NCBI GenBank assembly: GCA_900552465.1
Contig: URZO01000077.1
Coordinates: 1 to 19,805 of the forward strand
Reading direction: 5' to 3'
DNA from: an uncultured Parabacteroides sp.
GTDB lineage: Bacteria; Bacteroidota; Bacteroidia; Bacteroidales; Tannerellaceae
DNA: 19,805 nt
In this document: positions 14,193 to 19,805 of the stretch, piece by piece
Position numbering within the stretch: the first letter of the stretch is position 1
Layout of the letters: each line of letters opens with the position of its first letter
Notes under the pieces: model-generated
What the model was told of the DNA's origin: nothing
Database searches by the model: none
What the model saw: only the letters and a program-made list of their open reading frames with translations
Made by a program: the position numbers and the translations under genes

Positions 14193-15818
14193 TTAGAACT
14201 CCGCGGGCTTCTCTACTTCAATCAGTTGACCGGACACCGGATGCAGGAATGCCAGATACTCGGCATGCAGGTAAAGCCTTTCAGACTTCTTTCCGTACAA
14301 CTCGTCGCCAACGATCGGGGCATCCAACCCGAGGGGATGGGCGGCATGGACACGCAGTTGATGCGTGCGTCCGGTCTGTGGGAAGAACAAGACACGGGAG
14401 CGGTGCGCCTCACAGGCCAGCACTTCGAACAGGGTAACGGCCGGCTTCCCATTTACTTCGTCCACCACCTGGCGCGGGCGGTCTTCCGGATCAGGGCGAA
14501 GTGGTAGGGCGATCGTGCCTTTTGGCTGTTTGACGAGACCGTCGAGCAGGGCGACATAGCGCTTCCTGACCGTCCGGTTCTTGAATTGTGCCTGCAGGTT
14601 TTGATGCACCTCTTTTGTTTTAGCGATGAGCAAAAGGCCGGAGGTCGCCATATCCAGCCGGTGCACAATCATAGGGCCGGTCGCCGACGGATAGATTCTC
14701 CGGACCCGCTGGTAGACGGAATCGACGTCCAGTTTTCCCGGGACCGAGAGCATACCGGCGGGCTTGTTCACAACTAACAGCCATTCGTCTTCGTAAAGGA
14801 TATCGAGCTGCGCGCCGCGGTGGGAGTCGTTTTGCAACGGATTATCCTCTACTTGCAATCCCTGCAACATGTGTTTCAGGATCGGTTCGCATTTCCCCTT
14901 GCAGGCAGGATAATAATAACCGTGCCGACGAATCTCGTTCTTAGGAGAATCTCCCCACCAGAACTCGGCCATTGCGACAGGCTGCAAGCCGTTCAGGTAG
15001 GCATATTGCAAAAGTTTAGGGGCCGCACATTCGCCTGCTCCGGCGGGTGGGACCTTTTGGGCTGTGTCTTTGAAGATGTCACACAGATCCCGTTTCCCGC
15101 CATGAGCATTCAGCATTTGAAACTGTTCGAACAAGCGCTGCTGGAGGGCGGCGGAGCGGGTCTTACGTTCTGTGCGCAACCGTTCTATCTCGTTTTCAAA
15201 GGTTTCCACCTCTACTTGCAGGGAGGCGAGGCGGGTGTTCCAGTGTTGCTTCAGCCGCTTCAGTTCGGCTTTCTGGAACTGGCTCTCGCGCGTCAGGGAT
15301 TCAAGAGCGGCTGCGTCCGGATGATTCTGCCGCATCCGCTCCCGCTTCTCCTTTGCTTCCTTCATCTGCTTCTTCATCTCGTCCAGGGCTTGCCCGGCAA
15401 GAAGGGTTTCGGCGGATAGCTGTCGCTTGCGTTCCGCATACTGCGCATCTTCCTGCAATTGCCTGATCCGTGCGTTGATAGCCGATATATGTTCTTCCTC
15501 GATTCCGAAGAATCCGCCCGGTTCCTGCACATCGTAGACGGGAGGGACAAAGTAAGCATGCTGGTTGCTGCCCGCCAGAATGCCGGAAAAGGCGGCAAGG
15601 AAACCGATTTCTCCTCCTTCGGTCCGGACAACTAAGACGCCGAACATCTTTCCTTTCCTCAACTCCTCCTGCCAGGCGCCATTGGCGGCAAGGTAGCGCT
15701 GCACCTCTTCCGCCGCCTTTACACAAAGGGGATGAGGCGTATAATGAAACGGATAGGTGAACTTGTCCGGCAACGAAATCTGAGCGGTATCACCTGCAAA
15801 AGAGTGAAGTTTGTCCAT
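14193..15818 (-). CDS. RluA-type pseudouridine synthase with long N-terminal part
   Basis: 541 residues. The C-terminal half (about 335-541) is a pseudouridine synthase: entry strand YEDEWLLVVNKPAGMLSV, catalytic HRLDMATSG at 386-394 with Asp389, and the FFPQTGRTHQLRVHAA segment. It converts uridine in rRNA or tRNA to pseudouridine. The first 330 residues are unusual: a domain at about 1-105, then a charged coiled coil (about 110-240) and a Cys-containing YYYPACKGKCEP stretch near 301-312. The extension may place the enzyme on a ribosome particle, which is inference. A similar long form seems common in Bacteroidales, from memory. The ATG is at 15818, behind a -7 box. Confidence 0.85.
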   Translation of the reverse strand: MDKLHSFAGDTAQISLPDKFTYPFHYTPHPLCVKAAEEVQRYLAANGAWQEELRKGKMFGVLVVRTEGGEIGFLAAFSGILAGSNQHAYFVPPVYDVQEPGGFFGIEEEHISAINARIRQLQEDAQYAERKRQLSAETLLAGQALDEMKKQMKEAKEKRERMRQNHPDAAALESLTRESQFQKAELKRLKQHWNTRLASLQVEVETFENEIERLRTERKTRSAALQQRLFEQFQMLNAHGGKRDLCDIFKDTAQKVPPAGAGECAAPKLLQYAYLNGLQPVAMAEFWWGDSPKNEIRRHGYYYPACKGKCEPILKHMLQGLQVEDNPLQNDSHRGAQLDILYEDEWLLVVNKPAGMLSVPGKLDVDSVYQRVRRIYPSATGPMIVHRLDMATSGLLLIAKTKEVHQNLQAQFKNRTVRKRYVALLDGLVKQPKGTIALPLRPDPEDRPRQVVDEVNGKPAVTLFEVLACEAHRSRVLFFPQTGRTHQLRVHAAHPLGLDAPIVGDELYGKKSERLYLHAEYLAFLHPVSGQLIEVEKPAEF

Positions 15819-15849
15819 GCTTTTCCTGTAATCAAAACGTTTTACGGGG

Positions 15850-15857
15850 CAAAAGTA
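15850..15857 (-). promoter_or_regulatory. -7 box for the RluA-type gene
   Basis: The minus strand reads TACTTTTG, about 30 bases upstream of the ATG at 15818. No clear -33 TTG lies at the normal distance. Divergent to the GH43 promoter. Confidence 0.5.
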
Positions 15858-15867
15858 AAGGAAATTT

Positions 15868-15898
15868 TTGGACAGGTCTGATTAATCCATTAGTTTTG
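15868..15898 (+). promoter_or_regulatory. Promoter of the GH43 gene
   Basis: TTG (15868-15870, within TTTTTG) and TAGTTTTG (15891-15898) are separated by 20 bases, a good Bacteroidetes pair. The leader to ATG 15945 is about 40 bases. No operator was recognised. Confidence 0.7.
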
Positions 15899-15944
15899 TG
15901 ACGAATCAATTTCAGACCAATTTAATAAAGTGTTTTAACAGACC

Positions 15945-17486
15945 ATGAACAAACTTCTTATCGCCTTATTAGGCGCCACCCTTTTCACAGGGACAAGCGT
16001 TGCGCAGCAACAGACCTATTTCACCAATCCCGTCATTCACGGGGATGTTGCCGACCCGTCGATCATGCGGATCAACGACACTTATTATGCCACCGGTACA
16101 TCTTCCGAATGGGCGCCCTATTATCCGGTCTTCTCCTCCACGGACCTGGTCAACTGGAAACAAACCGGACATATATTCACGGAACAGCCGGAATGGACCA
16201 AGTCGTCGTTCTGGGCTCCGGAATGGTTCTATTACAAAGGGAAGGTCTACGTCTATTACACGGCGCGGATGAAGTCGAACAACACCTCTTACATCGGTGT
16301 CGCCGTAGCCGACTCTCCTACCGGTAAATTCAAGGATCACGGGCCGCTCGTCCAGTTCGAGAAGGAGGCGATAGACGCTTTTGTCATGGAAGACAAGGGG
16401 GAACTCTACATCACCTGGAAAGCATACGGACTGGCCAACCGCCCGATCGAGCTGTTGGCCAGTAAGCTGACACCGGACGGGCTGAAACTGGCGGGCAAAC
16501 CGTTCAGCCTGCTTCGTGACGACGAACGACGGGGTATGGAAGGACAACAATGGTTCAAGAAGGACGGCTATTATTATCTGCTTTATGCCATTAACGGCTG
16601 CTGCGGCCCAAACAGCGACTATGCCGTCGCAGTCGCCCGCTCCCGTAAACTTGAAGGGCCGTATGAGAAATACGAAGGAAACCCGATCCTGCACGGAAGC
16701 CAGGACATCCTTTCCATCGGCCACGGCACGATGACGACGACTCCCGACGGACGGATGTTTTACCTCTGTCATGCCTACTTGCCGGGCAGTGGCTTCTATC
16801 AGGGCCGCCAGCCTTACTTGCAGGAATTACGGTTCGGAGAGGACGGCTGGCCTCATTTTGTAACCGGGGAATATGCAAGCCTGGTACAGCCGATGCCTTT
16901 CACGGATTGTGTGCAGGAACCAGTCACCGACTTCTTCGACGATTTCAACGGTGCAAGCCTTCGTCCGGAATGGAGCTGGAATTATCCGTATGCCGACGTT
17001 AAGACCGAAATAAAGTCCGGCAGGTTGCTGTTGAGCGGTTCTCCGAAAGCGGAGTTCAAGAGCGGCGAGGCTCTCTGTCTCCGTCCGGCTGCATCCGACT
17101 ATACGCTGGAAACGGGAGTCTCAAACCGGAATGACAGTTGGAAAGGAATCACCATGTATGGCGACAACAGTTGCTACCTGGCCTTCGGATGTGTCGGCGA
17201 ACGCTTGCAACTGAAGACTGTCCGCGAGGGGAAAGAGCAACTATTAGCAGACCTGCCGCTTCCCTGCCCGGCCTTGCATCTGCGCATGGAGGTAAAAGAC
17301 GGGCTTCCCTTCCTGTTCGCATGGAGCAAAGACGGCAAGAACTGGTCTGACCTCAGTCATGGCTTATCAGACGAAACGATACGTTCCCTTATTCGCTGGG
17401 ACCGCGTAGCCCGTCCGGGCCTTTACCATGAAGGGGATGCAAAGGCTCCGGCCGTATTCGAATATTGCTCTTTATCCTATCGGTAA
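15945..17486 (+). CDS. Secreted GH43-family glycosidase
   Basis: 513 residues. Residues 1-20 form a signal peptide (MNKLLIALLG... SVA before QQQ). The five-bladed GH43 domain covers about 25-330 with the catalytic triad Asp37 (VADPS), Asp144 (IDAF) and Glu199 (GMEGQ). A C-terminal beta-sandwich (about 335-513) follows, with FDDFNG and later DGKNWSDLS. Family members are mainly arabinosidases, xylosidases or exo-galactanases, and the substrate cannot be set from sequence. It has its own promoter and no SusC/SusD, sensor or other glycosidase nearby. The next gene converges with a gap of only 3 bases. Confidence 0.9.
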   Translation: MNKLLIALLGATLFTGTSVAQQQTYFTNPVIHGDVADPSIMRINDTYYATGTSSEWAPYYPVFSSTDLVNWKQTGHIFTEQPEWTKSSFWAPEWFYYKGKVYVYYTARMKSNNTSYIGVAVADSPTGKFKDHGPLVQFEKEAIDAFVMEDKGELYITWKAYGLANRPIELLASKLTPDGLKLAGKPFSLLRDDERRGMEGQQWFKKDGYYYLLYAINGCCGPNSDYAVAVARSRKLEGPYEKYEGNPILHGSQDILSIGHGTMTTTPDGRMFYLCHAYLPGSGFYQGRQPYLQELRFGEDGWPHFVTGEYASLVQPMPFTDCVQEPVTDFFDDFNGASLRPEWSWNYPYADVKTEIKSGRLLLSGSPKAEFKSGEALCLRPAASDYTLETGVSNRNDSWKGITMYGDNSCYLAFGCVGERLQLKTVREGKEQLLADLPLPCPALHLRMEVKDGLPFLFAWSKDGKNWSDLSHGLSDETIRSLIRWDRVARPGLYHEGDAKAPAVFEYCSLSYR

Positions 17487-17489
17487 GAA

Positions 17490-18251
17490 TCAGAAACCAG
17501 CGTTTGCCAGATTCCGCAGAATATTTTCATAGGGGACGATGGAGGACTTGCGCAAAAGAACTCCGTCCTCCCCATGCATATTTCCCTGGACAGGCAAGCA
17601 CAGGCTCAGGCAAGGGATTCCCGGCCTGTCCGAACCGGCTCCTCTATTGTATTCCCAGGTCTCATCGGGTTCCGCTTCATGAACAAATACGCATGGAGTA
17701 TTGCTTGCCTGAAGCAATCCGACAATATGATAACCGGTTAATATATCAAACCCGCGGTCATTCTCTATAGAGAAAGCGGCTTCATCCTCCCATCCCTCAT
17801 TGGTGACATCGAGCACGATAGCCCTGTCTATCCCGCACTCCATCCGGCTCAAGGCCTGCATGATCTCGACGGCCCCTGCCGAATTTTTCTCTTCGTCGCC
17901 AGTGAAAGCGATGAGAACGGATGCATCCAGTTCTCCCCGCAGCATCAGGTCAATTACGGCGGCATTAGTCGCACTATTGTCGAATGTGCCTTTCCAACAC
18001 ATATCGGATTCATCTTTGGCAAAACAGTTTATATAAACGCAATCTACATGGGATGAAATAAGAGTCTGGTAAGCATTGGCCTCCCCTGCGGGCTTTCCAT
18101 ACAGCAGGGACAAATTTCCTTCCTCCAGCAATTCATAACCGGAATTATTCAACAATGACTTTATTTCCTGTATCCTGTCTTTCCTTAGAAACCGCATTCC
18201 GTCATCCTTACAATCCACCGTCAACCGGTTCAACAATTCTGCATATTCCAT
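17490..18251 (-). CDS. M20/M28/M42-like zinc aminopeptidase-type protein
   Basis: 253 residues. Candidate zinc ligands and base are in the expected order: His68 (SSHVD), Asp91 (TFDNSA), the TGDEE motif at 117-121, Asp148 (VLDVT) and His226 (NMHGED). This is the arrangement of the M20/M28/M42 co-catalytic zinc peptidases, and the protein is somewhat short for the M20 branch. The substrate is unknown. The start is set by AAGGAGG (18257-18263) ending 5 bases before ATG 18251, the best ribosome site in the window. In-frame upstream ATGs at 18284 and 18458 lack this, and the promoter at 18297 rules out the latter. Confidence 0.78.
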   Translation of the reverse strand: MEYAELLNRLTVDCKDDGMRFLRKDRIQEIKSLLNNSGYELLEEGNLSLLYGKPAGEANAYQTLISSHVDCVYINCFAKDESDMCWKGTFDNSATNAAVIDLMLRGELDASVLIAFTGDEEKNSAGAVEIMQALSRMECGIDRAIVLDVTNEGWEDEAAFSIENDRGFDILTGYHIVGLLQASNTPCVFVHEAEPDETWEYNRGAGSDRPGIPCLSLCLPVQGNMHGEDGVLLRKSSIVPYENILRNLANAGF

Positions 18252-18256
18252 GTGTT

Positions 18257-18263
18257 CCTCCTT
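18257..18263 (-). promoter_or_regulatory. Strong ribosome binding site, decides start
   Basis: The minus strand reads AAGGAGG ending 5 bases before ATG 18251. It is unusually strong for this genome and fixes the peptidase start. Confidence 0.8.
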
Positions 18264-18296
18264 ATTATAAACCTCTGCATTCATCCTTAGACACGA

Positions 18297-18304
18297 CAAA
18301 GATA
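18297..18304 (-). promoter_or_regulatory. -7 box for the peptidase gene
   Basis: The minus strand reads TATCTTTG, expected start near 18291, about 40 bases before ATG 18251. No clear -33 TTG was found. It is divergent to the YgbA-like promoter. Confidence 0.55.
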
Positions 18305-18325
18305 TGACACAAAAGCGAATTAAAC

Positions 18326-18357
18326 TTGGAAGGGAAAGCTGATTTTGTTTAGATTTG
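18326..18357 (+). promoter_or_regulatory. Promoter of the YgbA-like and GNAT genes
   Basis: TTG (18326-18328) and TAGATTTG (18350-18357) are 21 bases apart. The in-frame TTG at 18345 lies inside the promoter, so translation starts at ATG 18378. Confidence 0.55.
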
Positions 18358-18377
18358 CAGAAAAGAACAGACTGAAT

Positions 18378-18689
18378 ATGCCATCGACCCGCATCCGACA
18401 AGAACAAGAGATTGTCGAGCAAATGATTCGTCTCTATTGCCGTCAGAAAGAGGGGCACAAAGTATTATGTCCGGACTGCATAGAACTCATACAATATGCT
18501 CATGCCCGGCTCGCACGTTGCCCTTTCGAGGACAAGAAAACGACCTGCCGGATATGTCCCGTCCATTGCTACAAACCGGATATGCGGAAAAAGATGCAGG
18601 AAGTGATGCGTTTTGCTGGTCCCAGGATGATTTTGTATCATCCTATAGCCGCTATCCGGCATTTAATCCAAGAGTTCTTCCATCAATAG
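18378..18689 (+). CDS. YgbA-like nitrous oxide-stimulated promoter family protein
   Basis: 103 residues of the YgbA_NO type. Cys pattern: CPDC (31-34), Cys48, CRICPVHC (57, 60, 64), then KPDMRKKMQEVMRFAGPRM. This fits the family, in which YgbA of enterobacteria is repressed by NsrR and linked to recovery from nitrosative stress, possibly through iron-sulfur chemistry. The six Cys suit a metal or cluster site. The ATG was chosen because a longer reading from TTG 18345 starts within the promoter. The GNAT gene starts 24 bases after the stop, so the pair is probably one operon. Confidence 0.85.
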   Translation: MPSTRIRQEQEIVEQMIRLYCRQKEGHKVLCPDCIELIQYAHARLARCPFEDKKTTCRICPVHCYKPDMRKKMQEVMRFAGPRMILYHPIAAIRHLIQEFFHQ

Positions 18690-18712
18690 AAACCCTTTAT
18701 TATTCAAAATCC

Positions 18713-19681
18713 ATGCAAGTAAAAATAGACTGGTCAACAATTAGTCCTGAAGAATCGGAAAAGTTAAAAGACGAACTGGCTGAAGTGTGGGAAGCCTCTG
18801 TGCGCAGCACGCATCATTTCCTGACGGAGAAGGACATTCTTTTCTATAAGCCACTGGTGCGGAACGAGTATATTCCGGCAGTAGAGTTATACGTCATCCT
18901 AAACGGACAAAACCGGATAGCGGCTTTTATGGGATTAAGTGAAGAGCTGATCGAAATGCTTTTTGTACACCCCGAAGAACAGGGGAAAGGATATGGAAAA
19001 CAGCTAATCGAATTTGCCGTTTACGACAAACATATCTTCAAAGTAGACGTCAACGAGCAAAACGAGAAGGCTACATCTTTCTATTTGAACAGAGGATTTG
19101 AAATTGTCGGCAGAGATGAAACCGATCCAAGCGGTAATCCCTTTCCAATCCTGCATCTTGCGTTAAAAGAGATAGAATTGCAAACCACAAATGAAGGTAT
19201 AAGTATCCGGCAAATCATTTCCGACAAAAAGAAATTCCTGGATCTTTTGCTATTGGCTGACGAACAAGAGTCAATGATAGACCGCTACCTGGAACGGGGA
19301 GAGATGTTTGCCCTCTACGACAAGAATATCCTCCGAACAACTTGTGTCGTCACAGATGAAGGTGATGGAACCGCTGAACTAAAAAGCCTTGCGACTTACC
19401 CGCAATATCAAAGACAGGGATACGGGAAAAGGTTGGTCCTGTTCCTGTTCGAACACTACCGGGGCAGGCAACATACAATGTTTGTCGGCACAGGCGACAG
19501 CCCGCAGACTGTCCCTTTCTATGAAGATTGTGGTTTCACCTACTCCCACCGTGTCAAAAACTTTTTTACAGACAACTACGACCATCCGATCTTCGATGAA
19601 GGCCGGCTGTTGGTGGATATGGTTTATCTCCGGAAAGAACTTACCGGTAACAAACTGGTAACAAAACCGGATACAAAATAG
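18713..19681 (+). CDS. Two-domain GNAT acetyltransferase
   Basis: 322 residues with two GNAT domains. The first (about 1-153) has motif A EEQGKGYGKQL (88-98) and a YLNRGFEIVG end. The second (about 163-312) has QRQGYGKRL (233-241), FYEDCGF, and NFFTDNYDHPIF, wording that I recall in stand-alone Firmicutes and Bacteroidetes GNATs. Both acetyl-CoA loops are intact, so both could bind acetyl-CoA. This looks like a fusion of two unrelated GNAT genes. The start ATG 18713 was chosen over an in-frame 18437, because the latter overlaps ygbA in another frame and gives a non-GNAT leader. Substrates unknown. Confidence 0.85.
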   Translation: MQVKIDWSTISPEESEKLKDELAEVWEASVRSTHHFLTEKDILFYKPLVRNEYIPAVELYVILNGQNRIAAFMGLSEELIEMLFVHPEEQGKGYGKQLIEFAVYDKHIFKVDVNEQNEKATSFYLNRGFEIVGRDETDPSGNPFPILHLALKEIELQTTNEGISIRQIISDKKKFLDLLLLADEQESMIDRYLERGEMFALYDKNILRTTCVVTDEGDGTAELKSLATYPQYQRQGYGKRLVLFLFEHYRGRQHTMFVGTGDSPQTVPFYEDCGFTYSHRVKNFFTDNYDHPIFDEGRLLVDMVYLRKELTGNKLVTKPDTK

Positions 19682-19707
19682 GGAATATATAGTTGAATAT
19701 GATCAAA

Positions 19708-19744
19708 CAAAAAAGGCCGATAGTCGAACTATCAGCCTTTTTTG
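19708..19744. terminator. Bidirectional intrinsic terminator
   Basis: Arms CAAAAAAGGC and GCCTTTTTTG close a helix with an inner GATAGT/ACTATC stem, a C-A mismatch and a 3-base loop CGA. Both strands end in a U-run. It ends both the GNAT transcript (plus) and tmRNA (minus). Confidence 0.9.
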
Positions 19745-19805
19745 TGGAGATGGAGAGATTCGAACTCTCGTCCAAACGAGGAACTAATCTGCTTTCTACA
19801 TGTTT
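19745..19805 (-). ncRNA. ssrA: tmRNA 3' end (partial)
   Basis: The reverse strand ends CATCTCCA, preceded by a T arm with stem GAGAG/CTCTC (19765-19769, 19753-19757) and the 7-base loop TTCGAAT. CATGTAG precedes it at 19796-19802, as in tmRNA just before the tRNA-like domain. The acceptor 3' strand is CATCTCC with discriminator A at 19745. The genome then reads CA, so the final CCA is not fully encoded and must be added by the CCA-adding enzyme. tmRNA rescues stalled ribosomes by trans-translation. The 5' part lies right of the window. Confidence 0.88.

Noticed and set aside
13925..14437. Plus-strand ORF of 170 residues running through the TGCCA array
   Set aside because: It begins inside the SDR gene and ends inside the minus-strand RluA-type gene; it is out of frame with both and shows no domain. 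The 11 bp period is not a codon period.
15301..15726. Minus-strand ORF of 141 residues
   Set aside because: Another frame of the RluA-type gene, with no domain or ribosome site.
15969..16772. Minus-strand ORF of 267 residues
   Set aside because: Shadow of the GH43 gene, which has signal peptide and catalytic residues on the plus strand.
18437..18712. Upstream extension of the GNAT fusion from 18437
   Set aside because: It overlaps the YgbA-like gene in a different frame, and the extra residues have no GNAT character.
19745..19805. tRNA gene at the right end
   Set aside because: The T arm and acceptor are tRNA-like, but CATGTAG and the upstream bases fit tmRNA and there is no anticodon arm in the expected place.

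Overview
The window looks like a chromosomal segment of a Bacteroidales bacterium, most likely Parabacteroides or a close relative. Three things point there. Nearly every identifiable promoter has the Bacteroidetes -7 box TAnnTTTG. Ribosome binding sites are mostly weak. The gene families (FloA/NfeD pair, DUF6125, AAA_14 ATPase with the IPxWxFGxxY ending, signal-peptide GH43) are typical of gut Bacteroidales. The genus is an inference, as no marker was compared. There is no plasmid, phage or IS gene, so this is mainly core and housekeeping DNA.

Layout. Bases 1-361 have no gene and hold a cluster of phased short repeats. A leftward pair follows: a TtcA-like tRNA thiolase and a DUF486/DMT_6 membrane protein. 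From 1595 a rightward operon-like run encodes a TPR/PD40 protein, NfeD, the flotillin FloA, a nucleoside phosphorylase and RpiA. RpiA overlaps tail-to-tail with a nitroreductase that lies downstream of an AAA_14 ATPase on the minus strand. From 8224 the plus strand carries a DUF362 ferredoxin-like protein, MnmE, a DUF6125 protein, an HTH regulator, a GNAT acetyltransferase and an SDR oxidoreductase. A minus-strand RluA-type pseudouridine synthase converges on the SDR, and the gap between them holds a strikingly regular TGCCA/TGGCA repeat. Then come a secreted GH43 glycosidase, a convergent zinc peptidase, a divergent YgbA-like protein with a two-domain GNAT protein, and the 3' end of tmRNA (ssrA, minus strand) behind a bidirectional terminator.

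Functional links. Three genes modify RNA (TtcA-like, MnmE, RluA-like), and tmRNA acts in ribosome rescue. FloA and NfeD are known partners in membrane microdomains. Nucleoside phosphorylase and RpiA could together feed nucleoside ribose into the pentose phosphate pathway. YgbA-type proteins belong to the nitrosative stress response.

The most unusual content is noncoding. Four neighbouring or separate arrays (118-183, 198-289, 301-352, 14064-14178) have unrelated sequences but the same grammar: a 22 or 23 bp unit made of two half-units about one DNA helical turn apart (11 or 11.5 bp). In two of them the half-units alternate in orientation. All four lie downstream of the 3' ends of genes in this window. 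I know of no named element with this design. They could be phased protein-binding arrays, RNA hairpin arrays acting at transcript ends, or a spreading repeat family.
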